A stretch of 12,718 nt of DNA from an uncultured Collinsella sp. Lineage in GTDB: Bacteria > Actinomycetota > Coriobacteriia > Coriobacteriales > Coriobacteriaceae. Positions 1 to 7,274 of this stretch are shown here, in pieces. The stretch is taken from the NCBI GenBank assembly GCA_900765185.1, contig CAAFQT010000090.1, forward strand, positions 1 through 12,718. The letters are read 5' to 3'. The translations under genes were made by a program, and so were the position numbers. The notes below the pieces were generated by a model. That model did no database searches. It was given only the letters and a program-made list of their open reading frames with translations, and was not told where the DNA came from. Within the stretch, counting starts at the first letter, position 1; every line of letters begins with the position of its first letter.

Positions 1-92
1 CGAACCGCAAGCTTGGTCAGCTGGTCAACAAGCAGCACAACCAGCGCCACCCCACCAGCAACACCCAACCGCCAACGCAAAGGCGGCGTCAT
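1..92 (-). CDS. lspA: Lipoprotein signal peptidase (signal peptidase II), N-terminal fragment
   Basis: Only the first 30 codons are in the window; the gene runs off the left edge. The visible protein has a short basic N-terminus (MTPPLRWR), then a hydrophobic segment (about residues 9-22) leading into VDQLTK at about residues 23-28. A first membrane helix ending in (L/V)DQ(L/V)TK is typical of LspA, the inner-membrane aspartic protease that removes signal peptides from lipidated prolipoproteins. The catalytic Asp pair lies outside the window. Position downstream of ileS on the same strand matches the common ileS-lspA order. ATG at 92 is preceded by GGGG. A TTG at 110 behind AGGGG is an alternative start adding six residues; a stop at 120-122 bars anything longer. 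An intrinsic terminator separates it from ileS, so it probably has its own promoter in 122-223, where an AATATAAGAT stretch (minus, about 161-170) could be a -10. Confidence 0.75.
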   Translation of the reverse strand, partial: MTPPLRWRLGVAGGVALVVLLVDQLTKLAV

Positions 93-223
93 ATCCCCAG
101 TACGACCCAAATCAATCCCCTACCCTCAAGAACATCGAATTACGTTTAACGCAAGTAAACATCTTATATTGCCACAAGCAGAGCGCACGACATATCCACC
201 AACGCAAGCGAAATAACCAGCTA

Positions 224-261
224 AAAACGAAAGCGGCATTCCAAAAACAGAATGCCGCTTT
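224..261 (-). terminator. Intrinsic terminator after ileS (bidirectional shape)
   Basis: A 12-bp perfect stem (230-241 pairs with 250-261, arm AAAGCGGCATTC) closes an 8-base loop and is followed on the minus strand by CGTTTTTAG. It lies about 70 bases beyond the ileS stop. On the plus strand the stem is also followed by TTTATT, so it could work both ways. Bases 262-331 hold only the ileS 3' untranslated region, and I see no gene there. Confidence 0.85.
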
Positions 262-331
262 TATTCAGCGGAGCAAATGGGCCGAAGGCGCCCAAATTCT
301 CCCTATAGCTAAAATGCCGAGTTACCGTGCC

Positions 332-3133
332 TTAAAGGGCCTCTGCGCAGCGCTTGCAGATATGCGCGTGGCCGTTGTACTCGCCGACGGTGGTGCGGTA
401 ATTCCAGCAACGGTCACAGCACTCGCCCTCGGCAGCCTCAATAGCAACGGAGAGCTCCTCACCCTGGGTCAGCTCAACATCGGAGACGATGTAGAACTCG
501 GCCAGGTCGACGGCCTTATCACCGGTCAGCAGCGCGTACATCTCAGCGGGAACGATCGCCTTGACGCGGACCTGCTGGCTCTTGGTGAAGGTGCCGGCAG
601 AACGGGCATCCTCAAGTGCCTTGGTCACGGCGCTACGGAGCTCAAGAGAAGCCTCGAGAACGCCCTCAAACTCGTTGGCCTCGTCAACCGTGATGGGCGA
701 CTTGTACCAATCGAGCAGCGCGGCATACTTCTGATGATCGACGCAGCCGGCGGGCGCATAGGCCATGGCCTCGTCGACGGTGTAGGACAGGATCGGCTGC
801 AGATCGCGCATAAGCATCGAGAAGAGCTCGGCCAGCACAGTCTGGGCGCTGCGGCGCTCGAGCGAGCCGGGCTTGTCGCAGTACAGACGGTCCTTCAGGG
901 CGTCGAGGTACACGTTGGAAAGCTCGGTAACCACGAAGTCGTAAAGCGCACGGTAAGCGCGCGGGAACTCGTAGCAAGAGTAAGCGTCGTCGACCTCGGC
1001 CTGGACCTGGGTCAGACGGGCAACCATGAGCTTGTCGAGCGGCAACAGGTCGGCAAAGGCGACGCCGTCGGTCTCGGGCTCAAACTGGCCCTCGAGCTCG
1101 GAGAGCAGGAAGCGCAGCGTGTTGCGGAAACGACGGTAGGCATCGGACGTACGAGCGAGGATCTCGTGGTCGATGGAAACGTCGGAGCTGGTATCGACAG
1201 ATGCAACCCACAGACGGATGATGTCGGCACCCATCTCGTCACAGACCTTGTTGGGGTCGATGACGTTACCGAGCGACTTGGACATCTTGCGGCCCTGGCC
1301 GTCGAGCGTGAAGCCCTGCGAGACGACCGCCTTATACGGAGCGTGGCCGTTGGCGCCCACCGAGGTGAGCAGCGAGCTCTGGAACCAACCGCGGTGCTGG
1401 TCGGAGCCCTCGAGATACACATCCGCCGGATACTCCAGCTCGGGGCGATACTCGCAGACGGCCTTCCAGGAGACGCCGGAGTCCCACCACACGTCGAGGA
1501 TGTCCTTATCGGCCTTGAGGTGATGGCCGCCGCACTTGGGGCAGACGCAGGCCTCGCCCAGGTAGCTCTCGGGAGCGTCGGTGAACCAGGCGTCGGAGCC
1601 CTTCTCGTGGAAGAGCTTGATGACGGCGTCGAGAGTAGCGTCGTTCATGACCTTCTCGCCGCAGTCGGCGCAGGTGTAGCTGGGGATAGGCACGCCCCAG
1701 TTGCGCTGACGGCTGATGCACCAGTCGGGACGCTGCTCGACCATGGCGCCAATGCGGTTAGCCGCGTGGGCCGGATACCACTTGACGTTCTCGCGGACCT
1801 CTTTGCCAGCCTGCTCGCGCAAACCGGTCTTGTCCATCGAGACAAACCACTGGTCGGTAGCACGGAAGAGCACCGGATGCTTGCAGCGCCAGCAGTGCGG
1901 ATAGCTGTGCGTGATCTTCTTCTCGAGGACCAGGGTGCCACGCTCGCGCAGGAACTCGATGATGTGCGGGTTGGCCTCATCGGTGTCCATACCGCTGAAG
2001 GGGCCACCGGTACCAAACTCCTCGCCGGTGTAGAACTTGCCGTCGTCATCGACCGGCATGCAGATGTCGGTAATGCCCTCCTTGAGGCAGGCAAAGGAGT
2101 CGTCGACGCCGTGGCCGGGCGAGTTGTGGACGATACCGGTACCGTCATCGACACCGACGTAATCGGCCAGCAGCGCCACGCCCTCAACACCGTCAAAGAT
2201 CGGCTGCTTGTAGTGGATGTGGTGGAAAGTCTCGGCGGGAACCACATAGGGCTTGCCGTCGACCATAACCGGGGTGTACTCCCAGCCAAACTCCTCGCAG
2301 CACTTGGGAGCCAGGTCCTCAAGCATGACCTCGGCACGACCCTCGTGCTCAACGGCGACATAGGCGGCGCCGGGCTTAAGGGAAACGGCCTGGTCGGAGG
2401 GGATAGTCCACGGCGTGGTCGTCCAGATGATAAAGTCGACCGGGCCGTCGAAGTTCTCGAGGCCGGCGGGCTTGGAGGTCAACTCAAAGCGCACGAAGAT
2501 GGACGGGCTCGTCTCGTCGGAGTACTCGATCTCGGCCTCGGCCAGCGCGGTGTGGCAGTGCTTGCACCAGTGTACCGGCTTGTGGCCACGATAGATCATG
2601 CCCTTATCGAACATGGCCTTGAAGACCTCGATGTCGGCGGCATCGTGCTGGTGATAGAGCGTCAGATAGGGGTTGTCCCAATCGCCGAGCACGCCCAGAC
2701 GACGGAAGCCGGCCTTCTGCAGCTCGATGTTCTCGACAGCGAACTCGTTGCAGAGCTCACGGATCTTGGCCGTGGGGGTCTGGTTGAACTTCTCGGTGCC
2801 GAGCTTCTCCTCGACCTTATGCTCGATCGGCTGGCCGTGGCAGTCCCAACCGGGGACATAGGGAACCTCATAGCCCTGCATCATCCAGTAGCGGTTGATC
2901 ATGTCCTTGGAGATCTTGTTCATGGCGTGGCCGATGTGGATCGGTCCGTTGGCGTACGGAGGGCCGTCGTGCAGAACGAACTTCTTGTGACCCTCGTTCT
3001 TCTTCAGAACCTGCTCGTAGACCTTGTTGTCCTGCCAGTCCTTGAGTCGCTTGGGCTCGGACTTGGAAAGACCGGCACGCATGGGAAAACCGGTCTTGGG
3101 CAGATTCATCGTCTGCTTGTACTCGTTTGCCAC
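332..3133 (-). CDS. ileS: Isoleucyl-tRNA synthetase
   Basis: This is a cytoplasmic class I synthetase that charges tRNA-Ile and hydrolyses mischarged Val-tRNA. With the GTG start it has 933 residues, normal for bacterial IleRS. HIGH is at 66-69 (GPIHIGHA), GWDCHG at about 95-100, and the CP1 editing domain at roughly 190-400 with WTTTPWTIPSD and HNSPGHGVDD. KMSKS is at 616-620. A four-Cys cluster lies at 488/491/531/534, and the C-terminal zinc ribbon uses Cys906, 909, 926 and 929, as in the zinc-containing bacterial type. The start is GTG at 3131-3133, six bases after AAAGGGG and opening MANEYKQTMNLPKTGF. The longer ATG at 3178 sits inside the leader terminator and its extension would translate the ribosome binding site, so I reject it. 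The T-box leader upstream implies induction when uncharged tRNA-Ile accumulates. It is followed by a terminator and then lspA. Confidence 0.97.
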   Translation of the reverse strand: MANEYKQTMNLPKTGFPMRAGLSKSEPKRLKDWQDNKVYEQVLKKNEGHKKFVLHDGPPYANGPIHIGHAMNKISKDMINRYWMMQGYEVPYVPGWDCHGQPIEHKVEEKLGTEKFNQTPTAKIRELCNEFAVENIELQKAGFRRLGVLGDWDNPYLTLYHQHDAADIEVFKAMFDKGMIYRGHKPVHWCKHCHTALAEAEIEYSDETSPSIFVRFELTSKPAGLENFDGPVDFIIWTTTPWTIPSDQAVSLKPGAAYVAVEHEGRAEVMLEDLAPKCCEEFGWEYTPVMVDGKPYVVPAETFHHIHYKQPIFDGVEGVALLADYVGVDDGTGIVHNSPGHGVDDSFACLKEGITDICMPVDDDGKFYTGEEFGTGGPFSGMDTDEANPHIIEFLRERGTLVLEKKITHSYPHCWRCKHPVLFRATDQWFVSMDKTGLREQAGKEVRENVKWYPAHAANRIGAMVEQRPDWCISRQRNWGVPIPSYTCADCGEKVMNDATLDAVIKLFHEKGSDAWFTDAPESYLGEACVCPKCGGHHLKADKDILDVWWDSGVSWKAVCEYRPELEYPADVYLEGSDQHRGWFQSSLLTSVGANGHAPYKAVVSQGFTLDGQGRKMSKSLGNVIDPNKVCDEMGADIIRLWVASVDTSSDVSIDHEILARTSDAYRRFRNTLRFLLSELEGQFEPETDGVAFADLLPLDKLMVARLTQVQAEVDDAYSCYEFPRAYRALYDFVVTELSNVYLDALKDRLYCDKPGSLERRSAQTVLAELFSMLMRDLQPILSYTVDEAMAYAPAGCVDHQKYAALLDWYKSPITVDEANEFEGVLEASLELRSAVTKALEDARSAGTFTKSQQVRVKAIVPAEMYALLTGDKAVDLAEFYIVSDVELTQGEELSVAIEAAEGECCDRCWNYRTTVGEYNGHAHICKRCAEAL

Positions 3134-3176
3134 GGTACCCCTTTCATGTCGTGGGCGCGCACGCCCGTTGGGCACC

Positions 3177-3213
3177 AAAAAAGCGCCCGTCCCTACAAGC
3201 TGGGACGAAGCGC
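3177..3213 (-). terminator. T-box attenuator terminator of ileS
   Basis: On the minus strand GCGCTTCGTCCC pairs with GGGACGGGCGC around the loop AGCTTGTA, with one U bulge and a G-U pair, followed directly by six T. Forming it sequesters the CCCAGCTT strand needed for the antiterminator. It ends 44 bases before the ileS GTG. Confidence 0.9.
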
Positions 3214-3470
3214 CACAAAACGGGCAAACTGCCCGTAAAAGCTCTTCGCTTAACCACCCAGCTTAGATGCCCTCGCCCGCGTATTCGCGCGCTCGCATCC
3301 GTTACTCGGCTGGCCTGTATCGACGACCATCTCGGCGATGTCTACTAAGACGTGCCTGCGCGGCGCACCCGTTGGGACCGCAGCTCCGGGGTGATTTTCA
3401 TCGGTCGCATGCGCGGGCTCTCAGCACTCCCCGCTCTCTGTAGCATGCGGATGGCCGACTACTCGTCCCC
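3177..3470 (-). promoter_or_regulatory. T-box riboswitch leader of ileS (Ile specifier AUC)
   Basis: This is a tRNA-sensing leader RNA, read on the minus strand. Stem I is closed by GGGG (3467-3470) and CCCC (3388-3391). It carries ACGAGTAG opposite GAAAATCA, the expected specifier/loop E arrangement, plus CAGAGAGCGGG and a GTGCTGAG distal-loop motif. The specifier is ATC at 3393-3395, followed by A, meaning isoleucine. A stem III candidate (GATGC...GCATC, about 3265-3299) follows. The T-box core is TGGGTGGTTA (3251-3260). In the antiterminator, AAGCTGGG (3257-3264) pairs with CCCAGCTT (3197-3204) and AAGCG with CGCTT, leaving UGGU free to pair with ACCA of uncharged tRNA. The competing terminator uses part of the same sequence, so control is transcriptional, unlike the translational ileS T-boxes known from mycobacteria. 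Confidence 0.93.
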
Positions 3471-3489
3471 ATCAACGCTTATGCGGAGT

Positions 3490-3518
3490 ATGCTAGCACG
3501 TTCCGCGCCGTCGAAAAA
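3490..3518 (-). promoter_or_regulatory. Probable ileS leader promoter
   Basis: An extended -10 (TGC then TAGCAT, 3490-3498) lies about 20 bases upstream of T-box stem I, where the transcript should begin near 3482. The -35 region 17 bp upstream is poor (TTTTTC, 3513-3518), which an extended -10 can tolerate. The assignment rests mainly on its position. Confidence 0.55.
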
Positions 3519-3619
3519 CCCTCAACATTGGTTTCATACTTTAGAAATTTCTCGCTGCCGCAAGCACTCACTTGGAGCAAAATACCTGAAAGCACTTTAT
3601 CTAGCGAAAGAAGGCTCCT

Positions 3620-4702
3620 ATGCGCACGATTGGAATGAGCGACTATACCGTCGGCGAGGACTGCTTTGCCGAGCTGCCCGGCGCGCTGGCCGAGTACGGG
3701 GCGACCAAGGTCGCAATCATCGGTGGCAAACGAGCACTGGCCGCGGCACTTCCCGGTATCGAAGCGGCACTGGAGGGCGCCGACGTCGAGATTTTGGAGA
3801 CGCGCGTCTACGGCACCAACAGCACGCGTGCCAATATCGCCAAGGTTGTGAACTCCCCCGCATGCCAAGAGGCAGACGTGCTCATCGCATGCGGCGGCGG
3901 CAAGGCGCTCGACACCGTAAAGACAGCGTCCATCGAGCTCAAGAAGATCGTCTTTACGGTACCGACGATCTGCTCCAACTGCTCGGCCGCGACCGCCATT
4001 GCCGTTGTCTACAACGACGACGGCTCGCTCGAGGGCTATTCGTACCCCAACCGCCCCGCGCACATCTTCATCAACCCCAAGATCATCGCCGAGGCACCAG
4101 CGGAGTACTTCTGGGCGGGCGTAGGCGATGCCCTGTCCAAGCAGCCCGAGGTCGAGTACGCCACGAGCGCCGGCAACCTGGAGCACACCGCCGGTCTTGG
4201 TCTGGCGCTCGCACACACCTGCTCCGAGCCGCTGTTTACCTATGGCGTGCAAGGTCTTGAGGACGTTCGCCGGAACCTGTCGTCCGAGGCCGTCAAGCAG
4301 ATCGCGCTCGATATCGTGGTCAACACGGGCTATGTCTCCAACCTGACCAACCAAAACGATTACTACTACAACTCGAGCGTGGCGCATGCGTTCTACAACG
4401 CCACCTGCAGCATTCCGCGCGAGGGCACCTACCTGCATGGCGAGGTCGTGAGCCTGGGCGTGCTGGTGCTGTTTGCCTACACGGGCGATACCGAGAACCT
4501 TGAGCGCTACGCCGCCTTTAACAAGCAGATGGGCCTGCCCGTGACGCTTGAGCAGGTCGGGCTTTCCGAGGCCGATATCCCCGCCCTGTGTGAATACGCG
4601 CACGCTACCAACGAGTGGAAGCAGGGCAATCCCGAGCCTTTCACCGACGAGAAGTTCGCCGCCGCCATCAAGGCCGCCAACGCCTACGGCCACACGCTCT
4701 AG
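3620..4702 (+). CDS. GldA-type iron-containing alcohol (glycerol-like) dehydrogenase
   Basis: This 360-residue group III (metal-dependent) alcohol dehydrogenase of the GldA branch is expected to oxidise or reduce a polyol or carbonyl substrate with NAD(P)(H) in the cytoplasm. An N-terminal nucleotide-binding half carries ACGGGKALDTVK (90-101). The helical C-terminal half supplies three metal ligands in family positions: Asp170 (GVGDALSK), His256 (SVAHAFYN) and His273 (YLHGEVVSLG). At the substrate loop, the family's TDAP segment is replaced: the protein reads PTICSNCSA (115-123), so the Asp that contacts glycerol in true GldA appears to be Cys121. It may therefore not act on glycerol, and I withhold the symbol. 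ATG at 3620 follows AAAGAAGG at good spacing. It is divergent from ileS and apparently monocistronic, ending in the hairpin at 4712. Bases 3519-3619 must contain its promoter, but no convincing -35/-10 pair is visible. Confidence 0.88.
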   Translation: MRTIGMSDYTVGEDCFAELPGALAEYGATKVAIIGGKRALAAALPGIEAALEGADVEILETRVYGTNSTRANIAKVVNSPACQEADVLIACGGGKALDTVKTASIELKKIVFTVPTICSNCSAATAIAVVYNDDGSLEGYSYPNRPAHIFINPKIIAEAPAEYFWAGVGDALSKQPEVEYATSAGNLEHTAGLGLALAHTCSEPLFTYGVQGLEDVRRNLSSEAVKQIALDIVVNTGYVSNLTNQNDYYYNSSVAHAFYNATCSIPREGTYLHGEVVSLGVLVLFAYTGDTENLERYAAFNKQMGLPVTLEQVGLSEADIPALCEYAHATNEWKQGNPEPFTDEKFAAAIKAANAYGHTL

Positions 4703-4711
4703 CTCTAGGCC

Positions 4712-4754
4712 AAAACCACCACAAAGGGGACAGGCACCTTTGTGGTGGTTTTTT
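4712..4754. terminator. Bidirectional intrinsic terminator between convergent genes
   Basis: A 16-bp perfect stem, AAAACCACCACAAAGG (4712-4727) with its complement at 4737-4752, has T or A runs on both sides, so it can stop transcription from both the dehydrogenase and DUF523 sides. The loop region reads GGACAGGCA. The TAA of the DUF523 gene (4753-4755) begins directly at the edge of the right arm. Confidence 0.88.
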
Positions 4755-5208
4755 AATGCTCCAGCATGCCGGGGTCGAATTCACTCGCTGGGATCACACG
4801 GTACCCATTGCGCAGGAGCAGATCGACGAAAACGCCGTTGCCCGTTGTGAGCGTGCCGCTGAAGGATCCGTCGTAGATATGGCCCACGCCGCACGACGGA
4901 CTGCGATCCTGCAAGACGCACGCAGCAATCTCGGACGGGCCGCCCGCTTGCTCGCACATATCGAGCGCACGTTGAGCGCCTAGACGAAACTCGCGATCGA
5001 CCGAGGTACCCCCGCAGGTACGGACCTCGCCATTCACAATCTCGGACGGCTTGCGCGGGGTGGGCAGACCGCCAAAAACCTCAGGACACACCAAGAGGAC
5101 CTCGGTCCCCGTACGCTCGCAGGCCTCGACCAACTCGCGATGATAGTTGTCGAGCCCGTTATACTTGCAGCTCTCGCCCATCAAGCAGGCACTCACCACG
5201 ATCTTCAT
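4753..5208 (-). CDS. DUF523 family protein
   Basis: The protein has 151 residues and belongs to DUF523 (YbbK-like), a family without an established biochemical function. Hallmarks are the N-terminal SACLMG with Cys8, a second Cys at 14 (CKYNG), CPEVFGGLPTPR (41-52), SPSCG (103-107) with IYDGSFSG soon after, and a closing GNGVFVDLLLRNGY. The conserved cysteines suggest metal or Fe-S binding or redox chemistry, but that is inference. I chose ATG at 5206-5208 (MKIVVSACL) because AGAGGG lies six bases upstream. The ATG at 5214 and the TTG at 5223 would sit on or before that ribosome binding site. The gene starts only 17 bases after the ftsH terminator, so it has little room for a promoter of its own and may rely on ftsH readthrough. 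It ends at the convergent hairpin shared with the dehydrogenase gene. Confidence 0.9.
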   Translation of the reverse strand: MKIVVSACLMGESCKYNGLDNYHRELVEACERTGTEVLLVCPEVFGGLPTPRKPSEIVNGEVRTCGGTSVDREFRLGAQRALDMCEQAGGPSEIAACVLQDRSPSCGVGHIYDGSFSGTLTTGNGVFVDLLLRNGYRVIPASEFDPGMLEH

Positions 5209-5225
5209 TTCCATCCCTCTCAAGC

Positions 5226-5263
5226 AAAACGCCCCATTTGAGAAAGCTGCTCAAATGGGGCGT
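5226..5263 (-). terminator. Intrinsic terminator of ftsH
   Basis: A 14-bp perfect stem (ACGCCCCATTTGAG at 5229-5242, complement at 5250-5263) with a 7-base loop is followed on the minus strand by TTTTGCTTG. It lies 26 bases after the ftsH stop and directly before the ribosome binding site of the DUF523 gene. Confidence 0.87.
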
Positions 5264-5289
5264 CGGCGTTTACTGGCTCGACCGCGGCT

Positions 5290-7197
5290 TTACTGTTGCT
5301 TGGGCATCAGCGGATTCTCGCGCGTGAGGAGGTTCATGAACTCCTCACCCGTGATGGTCTCCTTCTTGTACAGATAACGAGCCAGCTCATGGAGCTTGAA
5401 CTTGTTCTCCTTGAGGATCTGCAGAGCGCGATCGTGCGCATCCTCAATCAGCTTAGCGACAATCGCGTCCACACGCTCGGCCGTACCGGGGGCGCAGGTG
5501 AGCGACGTGTCCTGGTTGAGGTACGCATTCTGAACGGTACCAAGCGCCATCATGCCAAACTCATCGGACATACCAAAGCGCGTCACCATGTTACGGGCAA
5601 GCTTGGTGGCCTGCTCGATATCGTTGGCGGCGCCGGTCGTCATCTCGCCAAAGATGAGCTCCTCGGCCGCGCGACCACCGCAGTAGACGGCGAGCTTGTC
5701 CAGAACCTCCTGGCGTGTCGTCAGGAAGCGCTCGTCCTCCTCGACCTGCATGGTATAGCCAAGAGCACCGCTCGTGCGCGGCACGATGGTGATCTTGGTA
5801 ACCGGCGCGGAACCCTTTTGGCGGGCAGCGACGATGGCATGACCGATCTCGTGGTAGGAAACGACCTGCTTCTCATGGTCGGAAAGCACCGTAGACTTAC
5901 GCTGTTGGCCGGCAATGACGACCTCCACCGACTCCTCGAAGTCATCCTGGGTTGCACGCTTGCGACCCTTGCGAACGGCGCGCAGGGCGCCCTCGTTGAT
6001 GATATTGGCCAGGTCGGCGCCCGAGGCACCGGGCGTGGCGCGGGCAATCGCGGTCAGATCGATCGGCGGCTCGGTCTTCACACTCTTGGCGTGAAGCTCG
6101 AGGATGTTCTTACGACCGGTCAGATCGGGCAACTCGACGGGAATGCGGCGGTCAAAACGACCGGGGCGCAGCAGCGCCGGATCGAGACTGTCGGGGCGGT
6201 TGGTTGCGGCAAGGACAACGATACCCTTGTGGTTATCGAAGCCATCCATCTCGGTCAGCAACTGATTGAGCGTCTGCTCGCGCTCGTCGTTGCCGCTAAA
6301 GCCGCCGCCATCGCGCTTCTTACCGATGGTATCGATCTCATCGATAAAGACGATACACGGGGCCTTTTCCTTGGCCTGCTTAAACAGGTCACGAACCTTT
6401 GCAGCGCCGCGACCAACAAACATCTCAACGAACTCAGAGCCCGAAATACTAAAGAACGGAACACCGGCCTCACCGGCAACAGCCTTAGCAAGCAGGGTCT
6501 TACCGGTACCCGGAGGGCCAACGAGAAGAGCACCGCGCGGCAGCTTGGCGCCGATCTCCTCGTAGCGCTGCGGCTTCTCCAGAAAGTCGACGACCTCCTT
6601 GAGAGACTCCTTGGCCTCTTCCTGGCCGGCGACGTCCTTAAAGGTCACGCCCACGTCCTTGGAGGCGATCACGCGCGCGCCGGACTTACCCAGTCCGCCG
6701 CCGCCAAAACCGCCGCCGCCAAAGTTCATCGACGGGCCGTCATCACCCATGGCCTTCTTCATGCGGCGGTTGAGCCACCAGCCGATCAGGAAGAAAATCG
6801 CCATGGGAAGGATGAGGGTGAGCAGGTAGTAGGTCATCAGACCCGAGTTCTTATCGGGAACGACCGACTCAAGCGAGGCGCCAGATTCAAGCACGCGATC
6901 GGTAAAACCCGCATCATTCGGCACACCGGTCGTCTTGTAGGCGATGTTCTCGTCCTCGCCCTTCTTGGTGTAATAAATCGAGTAATCGTCCGTGTTGTAC
7001 TCGACCTTGTCGACACTCTTCTTATCGAGCGCTTTGACAAACGTCGAGTAATCGGTCTTCGTAATCTGCTGCGTGTGACCGATGTTGGGGAACAGAACGG
7101 TCGAGAGCACGAGGTAGACGACGAAGGCGATGAGCACGTAGAGGATCATATTCCGTCTACGCTTGTTGTCATCCATCTCCATCTGCTTGAACTCCAT
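5290..7197 (-). CDS. ftsH: ATP-dependent zinc metalloprotease FtsH
   Basis: This is a membrane-anchored AAA+ protease that unfolds and degrades damaged membrane proteins and regulatory substrates, working as a hexamer. It has 635 residues, the usual length. The order is a basic N-terminus, TM1 (about 17-36), an extracytoplasmic domain, TM2 (about 121-141), and a Gly-rich linker (159-170). The AAA domain follows, with Walker A GPPGTGKT (227-234), pore-loop FVEMFVG (256-262), Walker B VFIDE (283-287) and second region of homology LLRPGRFDR (342-350). Zinc is bound by HEIGH (449-453) and Asp526 in GAANDIEQA. The start is uncertain. ATG at 7197 has no Shine-Dalgarno, and a CATTAT -10 candidate lies very close upstream. 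Met6 (7180-7182), nine bases after GGAG, is an alternative. It is divergent from the cobO remnant, and its own terminator follows. Confidence 0.97.
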   Translation of the reverse strand: MEFKQMEMDDNKRRRNMILYVLIAFVVYLVLSTVLFPNIGHTQQITKTDYSTFVKALDKKSVDKVEYNTDDYSIYYTKKGEDENIAYKTTGVPNDAGFTDRVLESGASLESVVPDKNSGLMTYYLLTLILPMAIFFLIGWWLNRRMKKAMGDDGPSMNFGGGGFGGGGLGKSGARVIASKDVGVTFKDVAGQEEAKESLKEVVDFLEKPQRYEEIGAKLPRGALLVGPPGTGKTLLAKAVAGEAGVPFFSISGSEFVEMFVGRGAAKVRDLFKQAKEKAPCIVFIDEIDTIGKKRDGGGFSGNDEREQTLNQLLTEMDGFDNHKGIVVLAATNRPDSLDPALLRPGRFDRRIPVELPDLTGRKNILELHAKSVKTEPPIDLTAIARATPGASGADLANIINEGALRAVRKGRKRATQDDFEESVEVVIAGQQRKSTVLSDHEKQVVSYHEIGHAIVAARQKGSAPVTKITIVPRTSGALGYTMQVEEDERFLTTRQEVLDKLAVYCGGRAAEELIFGEMTTGAANDIEQATKLARNMVTRFGMSDEFGMMALGTVQNAYLNQDTSLTCAPGTAERVDAIVAKLIEDAHDRALQILKENKFKLHELARYLYKKETITGEEFMNLLTRENPLMPKQQ

Positions 7198-7274
7198 CTA
7201 CTGGGGTTAATAATGCTTTCTAGAATACCCAACCCGAACGGCGATAAACCGACGCCGGGCACGAAAAGACAGAG

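Noticed and set aside
13..216. Small plus-strand open frame at the left edge
   Set aside because: The minus strand here encodes a recognisable LspA N-terminus; the plus product is low-complexity Ser/Thr/Pro.
3134..3178. Upstream ATG extension of ileS
   Set aside because: It starts in the terminator U tract and would translate the Shine-Dalgarno. GTG 3133 has correct spacing and the family N-terminus.
314..3238. 974-codon open frame on plus opposite ileS
   Set aside because: It mirrors the ileS codon pattern, matches no family I recognise, and also overlaps the ileS leader. Long antisense frames are expected opposite GC-rich genes.
3479..4693. 404-codon open frame on minus opposite the dehydrogenase
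   Set aside because: It is a shadow. It would also run through the ileS promoter region, and the plus frame has intact catalytic residues.
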